DNA of 64,000 bases from Boletus sp. NGJ (GCA_019096195.1 JAGTXK010000091.1:1-64000), one strand, 5' to 3'. Positions 23,067-34,098 are shown, numbered from the stretch's first letter. The notes: a model not told the origin generated them from the letters alone. Made by a program: numbers and translations.

Positions 23067-23230
23067 TTGGGCCTTTGGCCCAATAGGGGGGGGACCAACA
23101 AATCCTCGCTTTCGTGCCTTCGGCACTTGCGCTTGGATTCGGTAATTGCTATTTTTTGGGGGGTAAATGCGAATCCTCGCTTCGTGCCTTCGGCACTGTG
23201 CTTGGATTCGGTATTTGTGTTTTTTGGAGG
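23067..23230. repeat. GC-rich hairpin cluster with a tandem double-hairpin unit
   Basis: Three perfect short hairpins stand out in AT-rich surroundings. They are TTGGGCC-TTT-GGCCCAA at 23067-23083, and GTGCC-TTC-GGCAC inside each of two tandem units of about 65 bp (about 23100-23163 and 23171-23230). Each unit also has outer arms AATCC and GGATT, giving a nested stem, and ends in a T/G-rich run. Similar double-hairpin elements are known from fungal mitochondrial genomes. This could be a mitochondrial fragment, a foldback repeat or a structured RNA. Confidence 0.6.
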
Positions 23231-24900
23231 ATGTGAATCTTGAATACAGCAGTTGTAATTTTTAGTTTCAAAGGAGTAAAGAATTCATTCTAGTACTTTC
23301 ATTTCAAAACAATATACTCTGTTACATGACATACAACTATAGTACAATTGAATCAAAGTTCCAAGTTTCTAAATACTTCATTCCAAATTACATTTGTGGT
23401 TTTAGTATTTTGTTGATCATCAGGAAAAAGTACTTGAATGTTTCTAGGATGAGTAAGCATTATGGATGTTCTGAGGCATATTTTGAGGAGGAGAACATGG
23501 ACAATGACAGGAGGAAGGAGAGCCAATTTGACATTGGTCATGTTCAGTCTGGCAAGCAGCACTCCATGCATGCTGAGGTGATGTTGGAGGTGAAGCCCTA
23601 ACATTGAATTGAAACATTAATAACACCATATACAGAATATAAACTACACATATCACTTATATTGATCACAACAGTCAGCAAACTTTTTTCTTGAGATATA
23701 CAGACAATGTAAAAGTGGATCTGGTATTATATGTCAGAATCAGACTTTGACCAGGCAAATCCAGCCTTATAATTGTGACAACTTACAGAAAAGGGTCCCT
23801 TGACACTTTTCCAGAAGGATATCCAGTCAATAGCCAACCTGGACTATCCTTATCCTAGTCAAAGAATGTATATATACATACTATGTAGACTCAGCCTGGG
23901 ACTGCACGACCACAATTGCTCCCAGTTGTCACTTTCAAACCAGGCACAACCCCAGCATGGACTAATTACCCTCAAGGGAGAGGACTATGAAATCACAACA
24001 ATTGAAATGTAATTCTACCCTTCCAAGGGGCTCCTTTGAAGGCAGCAAGGGAACAGGAAAATGAAATCTTAGGTAATAACCCAAGGCACCACTTAATGCT
24101 GTGGATCGCATGGGAAAGCAGCAAAGATATGAGAGGAGAGCAGGAATCTGCAGAGTTTGCAGAGAGAGAGAGAGAGGTGGAGGAGGAGAAAGATTGGTGA
24201 TCAGTCATTATCAGTCGAATCAGTTGAAATGACCACAGAGTCAAGCAGGGCAGTGGCTATGCTACTGTGCAGTCATAACAGATGACAGCTCTCGTGCTGG
24301 GCAGGCAGTAGGTGGGCCATATGGTTTTTGTGGACAAAAGAGGAATAACTATATTACTTAGCAAAATAGCCAAAATAGCCAAAATAATCGAAATAGTCGT
24401 TGGATAAGTGTCATCACTCAGAGGTTCACACGCATCATCCGCTAACTTTTAGATGTATAAAACAAGTTTGATGCAGGTCAACAGGGCATCTACCCTCCAA
24501 CCACTCTCCTTCTTCCACCCCTTGACCTTTCAACTCAGCTCACACTATTCCTTATTGATGCCAAAACCATGCTTCCCTTCAAGAGCCACCACTTTCTTCA
24601 TACCATTATGGAAATTATACAACTTACCAGCAATGAACCCCCTTGGAGTACATTCATGCAACCAAGCAACAAGAAGATGAGCTCATCCACGATGCTCTCC
24701 ACCTCTAAATACCTCCCCACACCATGTTTTAACACTCCTCTCTCATTTGCAACCTCATCTTCCAAGATGCTCCCTTTACTCATTGAACTCTCCCTTCCCC
24801 CCCTGTCCCTACCACCCATCCTTTACACCTTCTCCATCCCCACTTCACTCACACTGCTGTGCAAAGAATTGCCTATGCCTATGAATTCCTGCACTAAAAT
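23231..24900. other. Unassigned region
   Basis: No gene family is recognised. A GA-rich run (GAGAGAGAG) lies near 24165. A Ser/Pro/Leu-rich open stretch at 24453-24952 immediately precedes the tyrosine-recombinase relic and may be its N-terminal part, but it has no motif I can name. Confidence 0.4.
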
Positions 24901-24920
24901 CACCACAATCATCCCATCCA

Positions 24921-25437
24921 ATGAACTCCATTGTTTCCCCCACTATTTCTAAAGAATCTCTCAATTGCATTCTCACAGTTATAGAGGTGTTATGGCTGGA
25001 AAAAACAAAAGAACTCTATGAAGTGGATCTCCTTATCTTCTATGTATATTGTGAGCTCAACATCATTCCTGAAACTCTCAGATGCTCCATTGCCCAATCT
25101 CTTCTCTCTGCATTCTTAGCAAGTTGCATAGGCACATACTCTGGCTCCAATCTATCTAACTTCATTGCTGGCCTTCATGCTTGGCATATCTTGCACTGCC
25201 GACCTTGGATTCCAAATGAGACAGAACTCCACTCAATCCATGAGAGAGCATCCAGACTCACATCCATATCCTCCAAAAGACCCAAAGCATATCCCATTCA
25301 AAAGGGACACCCTCCTCCTCTTTCTTACCTACATGAATCTTCAATTCTCCCAAAATGCTGCCATCTATGCCTGCATCATCACCATCACCATCTATTTAGT
25401 ATCCTGCCTCAGCAAATTCACAGTGACTAGATATCAT
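24921..25437 (+). pseudogene. Tyrosine recombinase-like relic, N-terminal part
   Basis: This resembles the basidiomycete DNA breaking-rejoining (phage-integrase-like) proteins of tyrosine-recombinase mobile elements. The SAM-like core-binding domain is readable: LWLEKTKELYEVDLLIFYVY, LLSAFLASCIGTYSGSNLSN and LHAWHILHCRPWIPNETELH, then a frame change, then LQFSQNAAIYACIITITIYL. The catalytic half with the Arg...His-x-x-Arg...Tyr set is absent because the sequence runs into the copia LTR just after the block that normally holds the first Arg. Whether it came from a Crypton-type DNA transposon or another tyrosine-recombinase element cannot be told from this part. Confidence 0.6.
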
Positions 25438-25439
25438 GT

Positions 25440-25955
25440 GATGTGAGAATTTAATCAGAACATATGATTTTCACATTGACAAAATCTAGGAGAGGGCAGA
25501 AATTGCCCAGGACTAAGTACATTAGCTATAAGTAAACAATATGTGAAAAGAAGACTCACCTCAGCCACTGTCTAAGAGGGTGGAAATGACTGAGGTATGT
25601 GTCAGTAAGCAGAGACTATATATAATGTGGGTAAAGGTATACTCGTATTATGTTGTGTGTAAGTGGGTCCGAAAGAAGTGTATAATATGTGCTGTAAGTG
25701 TCAGCTAAGAAATGATAGAAAGTCAAAGTGTGATAAAGGCTCATTCCGGGTTCAGAATGAGCATGGGAAAAGTCCAGAAATAGTTCCAGAGCAGTTCCAA
25801 GATGCTAATCTCAGAACCTGCAGAAGGGTGTGGGAAAATTCCGGAAGCACCTTTGGAACCAGTGGTTTCAGGATATGATTCCAGAGTAGCACTTCCAGGC
25901 TTGGAAGTGGTGAAACTGGAATGATTCAGAACTTGATTATGAATGAATTGTTACA
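25440..25955 (-). repeat. LTR of copia element E, minus orientation
   Basis: About 515 bp, ending on the plus strand with TGTTACA, the reverse of TGTAACA. Its outer 300 bp match 9071-9368 in opposite orientation. It lies two bases from element B, and the copia 3' coding end lies just beyond element B, so it is read as the 3' LTR of copia E. The inner boundary near 25440 is approximate. Confidence 0.58.
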
Positions 25956-25957
25956 GT

Positions 25958-26458
25958 TGTCCATCCATGTCTACCCTTTTCTTTTCTCATCCCCTTCCCT
26001 CTATGCTTCCATGCTGCTATGCAGTAGGACTCTGCGCTGGCTCTCCACTATTTCTCATTGTTTTCTGTGTACTGATTAGTTAACATGGAACCCCTTCCTT
26101 TCTGCCTTCTATTCTATAGGGTTCCACGGTGTTCCATTGATTACTAATCTTCCTTCCATAACGTTCCATGACCCTCTCCTGTATCTCTATATAAACCATA
26201 GAACTACTTGTAACTCCGCAAGTAGTTCCTTCTGAATCTACTCCATTGTTCCCTCGAATCTCTACAAGTCCTCGTCCCACTCTAGAATGGACACTTTGTT
26301 CATCTTTGTCCCTCAAGGCTTAGTGTGTCCTTGATCCAATAGGAAGACCCTGTACCTGCATCTCTGGTAACTTTCTGTTACTCATCCCTTATTGATGTCG
26401 ACTAGTTGTCGCTGTCACCTTTCAGATTACACCTATCTTTACCCAAGAAGTCATAACA
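25958..26458 (+). repeat. 5' LTR of element B
   Basis: A 501-bp repeat beginning TGTCCATCC and ending CATAACA, with TCTATATAAACC as TATA motif at about 26190. The partner is at 32505-33005. Confidence 0.85.
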
Positions 26459-26769
26459 AAAGGAACTACTTGCCCCAATGAGGCTACTCCTACGTAGTCC
26501 TCCATTATAGCTTACTGACGAACTCTTGACCCTAGAAGGTGGCACACCACCTTGCCAACCCCACCCGACACTGAAAACTCTGACATTGGAGAGGAAGAAT
26601 CCCTCATTGACCTCGAACTACTGTCCCAACAACAACAGGATGTTGCCCTCAACCTGTCACATTGACTTGCAACCAGACTAAACCTCCCAAGGAACCCCAC
26701 TCCCCCATTGCTGACTCTGCTCACCACAACCCCTTCCTTCTCACTACCACCCCCGCCTACCACTGACAT

Positions 26770-27630
26770 GACGACTATCAAATCTACTGAACTACACATT
26801 GCCATTCCTGAAGCCTTCAATGGCTTCTTTGACACCTCCACCCAATGATTACATACCGTCACCCTTTATCTCTATGTTAACAAGAAAGTCTATAATAACG
26901 ATGATAAGCAAATTGTCTTTGCCTTGTCCTATATGATTAAAGGATCTACCCTTACCTGGGCTAACACATACCAACAAAATGCCATCACTGCCATTGGCAT
27001 CACCCTGGGGATTTGGCAGGACTTTGTTACCGCCTTCGACAAAGCCTTTAAACATCACGACACTACTGGAAATGCCATGATGTGGCTATCCACCAAAAGG
27101 ATGACCAAAAAGGCCAACAACTCCTACTCCCCTACCTTGACAGAGTATATCTCTGAATTCCAGAATAACATATTCCTAGCCAAGATCACTGACCTGAACA
27201 TCCTAATTGGGTACTACTCTGCTAGTATACCACCAGGCCTTATGAGAAGAATCATGTCCATGGATACCATGCCCACTACCATCAAAGAATGGTACTCCAA
27301 AGCCATCCACTTCCAAATGCAATGGGAACGTGCAGACAAGATTGCCAAACAAAATCACAAACCGGTCACACAGGCCTATCATTCCTTCTCTCCCACTGCA
27401 ACCAAACCACGTGACCCAGATACCATGGACATAGACGTCATCTTGATTCCCAAGATGACCCCCGCAGAGCGAGAACAATGCTTCAAACAAAAGTTATGGT
27501 TCTGCTGTTGTTAACCAGGTCACACTACCACCACCTGCCCTGTCTTCTCCGACTCTTGCCCTAAGGAAAAGAAGGTCAGGATAGTAAAAGAAGAGGTACC
27601 CAAGGAGTCTGACAACGAGTTCATTGGAAG
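26770..27630 (+). pseudogene. Element B gag region
   Basis: Ty3 Gag: capsid part from LHIAIPEAFNGFFD through MIKGSTLTWANTYQQNAITA and TLTEYISEFQNNIFLAKI, then MTPAEREQCFKQKLWF and a zinc-knuckle-like PGHTTTTCP near 27510. Broken but well recognisable. Confidence 0.75.
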
Positions 27631-27679
27631 TATCTCACAGGGTTTTTAACTCGGGAAACACCCCCAACACATGTTTCCC

Positions 27680-28110
27680 CTTTGACTAGTTGTGCAAATG
27701 TAACTGTACTCTCTATGTCTCAAGGAATTTCCATCCCTGTCTTAGTATACATCCCTGCCCGATCAGCCCAAGCTGTTGCCACCACCGCCTTACTCGATAG
27801 CAGAGCTGAAATCTCCTGTATTGACTACCAATTTGTTTTGACAACACCACCTGCCTACCACTCAACTAAAAAACCCCATCTGTTCCCAGAATGCTGACTC
27901 TTCATTGAATCAGAATGGCAATATTAAATTCACCTGCGACCTCTTCCTCAGTATTAAAGGAATCCTCATTCACACCACAGTCCATGTTCTTTCTTGCAAA
28001 GAGCGGAATATCATTTTGGGCCAACCGTGGCTATGCTCCACCAACCTGGTCATCAACTGGCAAAAGAGAACTCTCACCCTCGATACCACCCTCGACCAAT
28101 CCAACAACCT
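27680..28110 (+). pseudogene. Element B aspartic protease region
   Basis: Contains the protease active-site region ALLDSRAEISCIDYQF near 27795 and the C-terminal block RNIILGQPWLCSTNLVINW near 28005. Lies between gag and reverse transcriptase as usual for Ty3 elements. Broken. Confidence 0.7.
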
Positions 28111-28375
28111 CTATCTATCGCCCCAACCACCAACTGATATCCCAGTTGACGTCCCAGAAACATCCCCCATAGATCCCAACCATGTCGACATCAACCTTAC
28201 ATCTTGTTATCATCTCTGGGGATTCCTCCAGAAAAAAACCAACGAGAACCAATACCTTCTTGCCACCAACCACAACCATGTAATGCATTGCATCATTCGA
28301 GGGGAATATTGACATGTAGCTCAACCTGTCATCGCTAGGTTAACCACAGCCACTCAACTCACATTAGCCACAGCA

Positions 28376-29230
28376 GTGAACAAACCTAAACGAAATCTTT
28401 CCTTGGAATACTCTGTGTTCTCCTCTATCTTTTCAAAGGAGGTGATCAACCATGTACCTCCTTCCTGTCCCTATGACCATGCCATTAACCTCAAGGAATC
28501 TTTTGTCCCAAAAATCGGCAAGGTCTATCCGCTCTCACCCCCAGAGATCGCAGCCACCAACACATTTATCGATGAAAATTTAGCAAGTGGGAAAATATGT
28601 CCCTCCAATTCCTTCCATGCTTCCCTCTTTTTCTTTGTGAAAAAGAAGAATGGTGACCTTTGTCCCTGTTAGGACTATCATTATATTAATGAACATACTG
28701 TCTGTGATGCTTATCCCCTCCCCCTCATCTCCAACCTCATCAACCAACTTCATGGTGCAAAAATCTTCACCAAATTCAACATGCAGTGGGGATACAACAA
28801 CGTCTGCATCAAAGACAGTGATCAATGGAAAGCCGCCTTCATCACCCACAAAGACCTCTATGAACCCACTGTGATGTTCTTCAGCCTCTACAACTTCCTG
28901 GCAACCTTCCAACGTTTCATGAATGACTCCTTCCATGATATGATAGCGGAAGGTTGGCTCATCATTTACATGGATGACCTCCTTATTTTCTCCCTGGACA
29001 ACACTACCCACATGGAATGCACCAAGCATGTCCTCCAATGAATGGTCAAACTCGACCTACATCTCAAGTTGGAAAAGTGTGACTTCGCTGTCACCGAAAT
29101 GGAATACCTTGGTATGATTGTATGCCCCGATCAACTCTCTATGGATCCTGTTAAGCTAGATGGGATTGCTAAGTAGCCAGCCCCATCCTGTGTTACTGGC
29201 ATACGCTCATTCCTCGGCTTTGCCAACTTC
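28376..29230 (+). pseudogene. Element B reverse transcriptase region
   Basis: Ty3 reverse transcriptase: VPPSCPYDHAINLKESFVPK near 28450, FFVKKKNGDL near 28630, FTKFNMQWGYNNVCIKDSD near 28770, and the catalytic block LIIYMDDLLIFSLDN near 28965, then IRSFLGFANFYQ near 29200. Broken in a few places. Confidence 0.82.
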
Positions 29231-29269
29231 TACCAATGATTCATCCCCAACTACTCTACCATTGCCCAT

Positions 29270-29760
29270 CCTCTCATTGACCTCACATGCCAAAACCACC
29301 CCTGGGACTGGGCCCCCACATGCCAAGGTGCATTCTATGAGCTCAAGTGCCTCTTCCTCACCAAACCTGTCCTCCAACTACCTGACTTCTCCACCCCCTT
29401 TGCCATTGCCACCGATGCCTCTAAATTTGCCTCCAGAGGCATCCTGCTCCAAACTGATGCTAATGGCGACTGGCATCCTTGTTCACACCTCTCCGACTCC
29501 TTCTCTCCCACAGAACGAAACTACGACATCTACAACTGCGAACTCCTCACCGTCATTCACACCCTTAAAGCTTGGTGCCATTATTTTCATGGCTCCCCTT
29601 TCCCTATCCAGATCTTCACCAACCACAAAAATCTCATGTACTTCCGTGCCCCCCAAAATCTCAATCACTGCCAAGCCTACTGGATGCTGGATCTCGCCAA
29701 CTTTGATCTCCACATCACCCATGTGCCAGGATGCCTTCTTGCAGGTCCTGATGTACTCTC
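29270..29760 (+). pseudogene. Element B RNase H region
   Basis: RNase H with TDASKFASRGILLQTDANGD near 29415, RNYDIYNCELLTVIHTLKAW near 29515, FTNHKNLMYFRAPQNLNHCQ near 29610 and the exit block VPGCLLAGPDVLSCCPD near 29730. Directly follows the reverse transcriptase. Confidence 0.75.
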
Positions 29761-29959
29761 TTGCTGCCCTGACCTCACTCCAGACCAAACCTCAGACAAC
29801 GATGGCATTACCCTCCTTCTCCTGTCCCTTTTTGTTAACCTCATTGACCTCATCCTTTCATCCCTCATTCAATTCTCTTCTGCCTCTGACCCCCTCGTCC
29901 TCCAACACCTCCAAGCCCTGGACACCTCCACCCCTACCTTCCTCTGTGCCTGCCTTTCT

Positions 29960-30880
29960 GACTGGCATTACTCTGACGGCCTCCTTACCTACCATAATCG
30001 TGTCTATGTTCCACCAGATGGCGACCTCTGCCAATCTGTCCTCCACCGCTGTCATGACCACCACTCTGCTGGTCATCCCGGCTTCCTCAAAACCCACCAA
30101 CTTGTTTCTGCCGAATTCTGGTGGCTGGGTCTTGCCTCCTTTGTCTGCTCCTATGTTACTGGCTGCCCCTTCTGCCAGCAATGTAAAATGAATACCCACC
30201 CTTCTACCCCCCCCCCCTCACTCCCATTTGCTCCTCAGCCCATCTGCCTTTCTGTCACATCTCCTGTGACTTAATCACCAACCTCCCCCTTGCCATGGCT
30301 TCGATTTCTTATTGGTTGTGGTTGACCACAGGCTTATGAAGGGGGTGATTCTGTGCCCCACTACCAAAACTGTCACTGCTGAAGGCATTGCAACCCTCTT
30401 TTTCCATAAAGTATTTTGCCACTATGGCCTCTACGACCAGATCATTTCCAACCGGGATCCCCAATTCAACTCTGCCTTCATGAAAGAACTAGGAAAACTC
30501 CTGAAATACGACCTCTCCCTCTCCACTGCCTACCATCCCCAAACTGATGGTGAAACCAAATGTGTAAACCAAGAGATCGAAACTTACCTCCACATCTTTT
30601 ATAGAAACAACCCCACATCCTGGTCTGAAAATATCACCCACACAGAATCCACACACAATCACCGCCCCCACTCTGTGACCGGACAGTCCCCCTTCTCTCT
30701 TATCCTCGGATACGAACCTTGCCCCCTTCCCACCATCATCCCTGACAGCACAATCCTAGTGGTGGAAGAGCATATCAAACGCCTCTCCACTGCTCGTGAA
30801 GAAGCCCTTGTGGCCCATGAGCTTGCCCACCAAACTATGATCTCTCACTCTCGATGAACCTTCTCCCCTGTCGCCAAAGG
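29960..30880 (+). pseudogene. Element B integrase region
   Basis: The zinc-binding region is visible near 30040-30190 (CHDHHSAGHPGFLKTHQLVS, later CPFCQQCK). The core domain runs from about 30300 with VVVDHRLMKGVILCPTTKTV, FFHKVFCHYGLYDQIISNRD and STAYHPQTDGETKCVNQEIE, ending with the NHRPHSVTGQSPF block. Broken near the start of the core. Confidence 0.82.
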
Positions 30881-31039
30881 AGATAAAGTGTGGCTAGAAG
30901 CCAGGAACCTCAAATGCTCCATTACCGACCCAAAATTTGCACCAAAACAGGAAGGCCCTTTTACCATTATCGAGGTTTTATCGCCTATTGTCTACAAACT
31001 CTGCTTACCCAAGACATGGAAGATCCATCCGGTATCCCA

Positions 31040-31305
31040 TGCCTTCCCTCTTATTGCCCCACATTGAAAACGAAGTGTATGGCAAGCACTTCCCGGCCCC
31101 TCCACCTGACCTTATTGCTGGAGTCGAAGAGTATAAAATCAAAAAGATCCTATGCCACTGTGGGACTCCATCTCACCACTCCTTTCTAATCCAATGGAAA
31201 GGATATTCCACCAAAGAAGACTCTTGGGTCCCTGAATGGAATCTGAAGAATGCAAAGTCTGCTCTCTCTCTCTATAAAAAGAGATACCTAAAAACCTTCC
31301 ACTGC
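31040..31305 (+). pseudogene. Element B chromodomain
   Basis: After the linker region comes EEYKIKKILCHCGTPSHHSF, then LIQWKGYSTKEDSWVPEWNL, a typical chromodomain with its conserved Trp pair, ending in NAKSALSLYKKRYLK. It marks element B as a chromovirus. Confidence 0.8.
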
Positions 31306-31326
31306 TAATTCTCCTCCTCTCATACC

Positions 31327-32571
31327 ATGACCACCCCCACTGCCTCCTTCTCTTTCTCTGACAATGGCTATATCTCCTCTGTTGATGCCCCCTTCTCCTC
31401 AGATTCAATTTCAATGATATCTTCTTTGTGTACTTCATCTCCTTCTCTCCCCCCTCCTTCACCATTGCCGCCCCTTGCAGTCATTGTTGATGACTACTCT
31501 CACCCTCCTACTCCTGTCATACCTTCTCCCAGCAGCACACCTAGTACATCTCACCCAGCAATGCTGATCTCCTTAGCTTCCACCCCTGGACCTGTCACTG
31601 CCGTAAACCTCCCCCTATATGCACATAGAATGCACAATGATTCCCTGGATCTCAATGATATCACACATCTTACACATCACCTCAAAGACCCCCAGATGGC
31701 ACTGGCACTTGGTGCCCACCTTGACTTCTCCTCACCCTTATATGCACTCTATAAGGCATATCTCCAATGCGCCCAACTCAAGGTTCTGGCCTATCGTACC
31801 ACTGCCAATGCTGCCCTCTCCATTATCCAACTATGCCTCTGGACCATTCACAATGATTTACAGGCTGCCCTCATAACAGTCCTACATCAACTTGATGCTG
31901 TTGAATTCACCAACAACCTTGATTGCTATATGCAAGAACTTTCTGCCCATACTGCTGCTTCCATCATCCCACCACTCTCGTCCACTTCCACTCCCTCCAC
32001 ATCATCCACCCCGCTCGACCCTGCTGAAGTCCATCTCATCAAGAGAGTAGAAGCCCATTGGAGTGGAAACGATGATCGCTCCTCATTAGGAACCCAACAT
32101 CCTCATTATGCAAAGTCGTGCTACGAATGTCATTGCCTAGGTCACATAAGGGTTAACTGCCCGGTCTACTGTTGCTCCAATTGTCTGAGGTGGCAACCCA
32201 GGCACCCCTCCTCTTGTTGCCCCCTACATCGTCATCCTAATCCTTCCCTCTCCCCCATCCTCTTCATTGTCCAACCACTCCACATCCTCCTCGCATTCTA
32301 TTTGTTGTGTGCTGACCCATCACACCTTCCGACACATCCCTCTGTCATGTCACCCCTCCAGCAGCCGACTCTTTCAACTATGGTGATGATATTTATAGTG
32401 ATGAAGCTATCAGTAATATCACTGGGTCTCCCCAAGGAGACTATCGCTGTCTCAAATGAAGTTATGACAGTATCTCACTCTTACGATGGGGGTAATATTA
32501 TGGTTGTCCATCCATGTCTACCCTTTTCTCTTCTCATCCCCTTCCCTCTCTGCTTCCATGCCGCTACATAG
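31327..32571 (+). CDS. Extra zinc-knuckle ORF after the pol region of element B
   Basis: A 414-codon open frame starts 22 bp after the chromodomain part and ends inside the 3' LTR. Residues 1-80 are Ser/Pro-rich. Residues 90-240 form a mostly helical region (LNDITHLTHHLKDPQMALAL, LQAALITVLHQLDAVEFTNN). A canonical CCHC zinc knuckle, CYECHCLGHIRVNC, lies at residues 265-278, followed by a second Cys-rich pattern (CCSNC...CC) to residue 298. The layout resembles a Gag-like nucleic-acid-binding protein, placed downstream of pol. In a decayed element it is notable that this frame is fully open. Its function is unknown. The C-terminal part that overlaps the LTR may not be meaningful. Confidence 0.65.
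   Translation: MTTPTASFSFSDNGYISSVDAPFSSDSISMISSLCTSSPSLPPPSPLPPLAVIVDDYSHPPTPVIPSPSSTPSTSHPAMLISLASTPGPVTAVNLPLYAHRMHNDSLDLNDITHLTHHLKDPQMALALGAHLDFSSPLYALYKAYLQCAQLKVLAYRTTANAALSIIQLCLWTIHNDLQAALITVLHQLDAVEFTNNLDCYMQELSAHTAASIIPPLSSTSTPSTSSTPLDPAEVHLIKRVEAHWSGNDDRSSLGTQHPHYAKSCYECHCLGHIRVNCPVYCCSNCLRWQPRHPSSCCPLHRHPNPSLSPILFIVQPLHILLAFYLLCADPSHLPTHPSVMSPLQQPTLSTMVMIFIVMKLSVISLGLPKETIAVSNEVMTVSHSYDGGNIMVVHPCLPFSLLIPFPLCFHAAT
32485..32504 (+). other. Polypurine-rich region of element B
   Basis: GATGGGGGTAATATTATGG lies directly before the 3' LTR and is the candidate plus-strand priming site. It is less pure than those of elements A and D. Confidence 0.5.
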
Positions 32572-33005
32572 TAGGACTCTGCACCAGCTCTCCACTATTT
32601 CTCATTGTTTTCTGTGTACCAATTAGTTAATATGGAACCCCTTCCTTTCCACCTTCTATTCCATAGGGTTCCACGGTGTTCTATTGATTACCAATCTTCC
32701 TTCCATAATATTCCATGACCCTCTCCCATATCTCTATATAAACCATAGAACTACTTGTAACTCCGCAAGTAGTTCCTTCTGAATCTACTCCATTGTTTCC
32801 TCGGATCTCTACAAGTCCTCGTCCCACTCTAGAACAGATGCTTTGTTCATCTTCATCCCTCAAGACTTAGTGTGTTCTTGATCCAACAGAAAGACCCTGT
32901 ACCTGCATCTCTGGTAACTTCCCATTACTCGTCCCTTGATGATGTCGACTAGTTGTCGCCATCACCTTTCAGATTACACCTACCTTTACCCAAGAAGTCG
33001 TAACA
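32505..33005 (+). repeat. 3' LTR of element B
   Basis: A 501-bp LTR beginning TGTCCATCC and ending CGTAACA. The partner is at 25958-26458; differences are mostly C/T and G/A. Confidence 0.85.
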
Positions 33006-34098
33006 CGAATATTATCACTTCCACTCAAGTATAATTGTAGTCCCATGGCTTTAACGAACTTCCAGTGTTGATCCCTTACAAGTGGTTTTATAAGTATGTC
33101 TGCTACCATGTCTCTGGTCGAAACATAGCAAACAACTACTTCTCCCTTTCCAACAAGGTCATCTCTGACAAAATGGTATTTCTGTTGAATGTGCTTGATT
33201 GATGCTCAGAACTGTGGATCACAGGATAGGATTATGGCAGCTTGATTATTGCAAAATAGTTCAGTTGGGCCCTTCTGTGTATGCCCAATTTCATCAAAGA
33301 AGGTCCAGAGCCATACAAGGTGCTGTCCGGCATTGCTAAGTCCAATGTATTCTAATTCAGTAGTTGAGAGTGCAACCATGCTTTGTTGTTTGCTGGGCCA
33401 TGAGATGGCTCCACGATTGCTCATGAAAAGGAAACTGGAAGTGGATTGGGAGTTGTCAGAATCTTGAGACCATCCAGCATCAGTGTATCCATGGAAGTCT
33501 AGGTCCATTGAGATCTCAGTTCCATTGAAGCTGAGTTCCATGTCCTTTGTGGCTTGGATGTACCTGAGTGCTTGCTTTGCTGCTTCTCATTGAACTAGTT
33601 TGAGTTTTGCACTGAAGCGACTAAGTGTCCCAACTGTGTATGCAATATCTGGATGTGTTTTGAGCATGAGATATATCAAGGACCCAATGATGGTGAGATA
33701 AGAAATGTGACATCCTTCAATCACCATTTCTGGGATGCTACAGTCATCCTCTGGGTTGGTTGCAGAGAGATGGGAATTGTGTGCCATTGGAGTCCATACA
33801 GGTTTACAATTTGACATACTGGTACAATCCAGGACTGTCTAGGAATACTGTGATTTGGACAGAGAGATAGTTGGAAGTTTACAATTGCACTTGATTTCAA
33901 TTCCCAAGATGTACTTGGCTTCTCCAAGATTCTGCATTTTGAAGCTAGAGGAAAGTTCCTTTTTGACGGAATCCATGAACTTCTGAGAACTGGCAGCTAA
34001 GAGTAGGTCATTGATGTAGATGACCAGGAAGCAAACCTGTCCATCCTTCCAGTAGACATAGAGGCATGTCTCTGTATTCAAACAAGTGAAGCCAAGTT
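33006..34098 (-). pseudogene. Copia element E, end of reverse transcriptase and RNase H
   Basis: Minus-strand end of a Ty1/copia pol: reverse transcriptase catalytic region FLVIYINDLLLAASSQKFMD near 34000, NLGEAKYILGIEIKCNCKLP near 33910, YLTIIGSLIYLMLKTHPDIA near 33690, RNase H blocks DLDFHGYTDAGWSQDSDNSQ near 33480 and MVALSTTELEYIGLSNAG near 33370, and the tail KPLVRDQHWKFVKAMGLQL near 33060. It is in the inverted block; its earlier parts lie at 18702-18903 and 9956-10391. Broken. Confidence 0.85.

Larger units (their letters stand above)
25958..33005 (+). mobile_element. Ty3 chromovirus element B
   Basis: A 7.05-kb LTR retrotransposon with 501-bp LTRs, gag with zinc knuckle, protease, reverse transcriptase, RNase H, integrase, chromodomain and an extra long ORF before the 3' LTR. 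It lies at the 3' end of copia element E. Flanking pentamers ACAGT and CGAAT do not match, so one junction was altered or the duplication has decayed. The pol region is broken several times. The two LTRs differ at roughly 30 sites, mostly transitions, so it is of intermediate age. Confidence 0.82.
19382..34098. other. 14.7-kb segment inverted between two D-family LTRs
   Basis: Both ends carry target-site duplications that match only if this block is turned around. AAGTT at its right end is the complement of AACTT at 18899-18903, and CACAT at its left end is the complement of ATGTG at 40459-40463. The two elements cut by the breakpoints agree: copia E runs plus at 18702-18903 and minus at 33006-34098, and the old Ty3 element I has gag on minus (19390-21750) and protease on plus (40464-40745). 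The flanking LTRs are identical inverted repeats, the substrate for the recombination. Confidence 0.82.

Noticed and set aside
29160-30191. A 343-codon Ser/Pro/Leu-rich open frame on the plus strand
   Set aside because: It is an alternative frame over the RNase H and integrase of element B, whose own motifs lie in other frames; the composition is that of a C-rich shadow.
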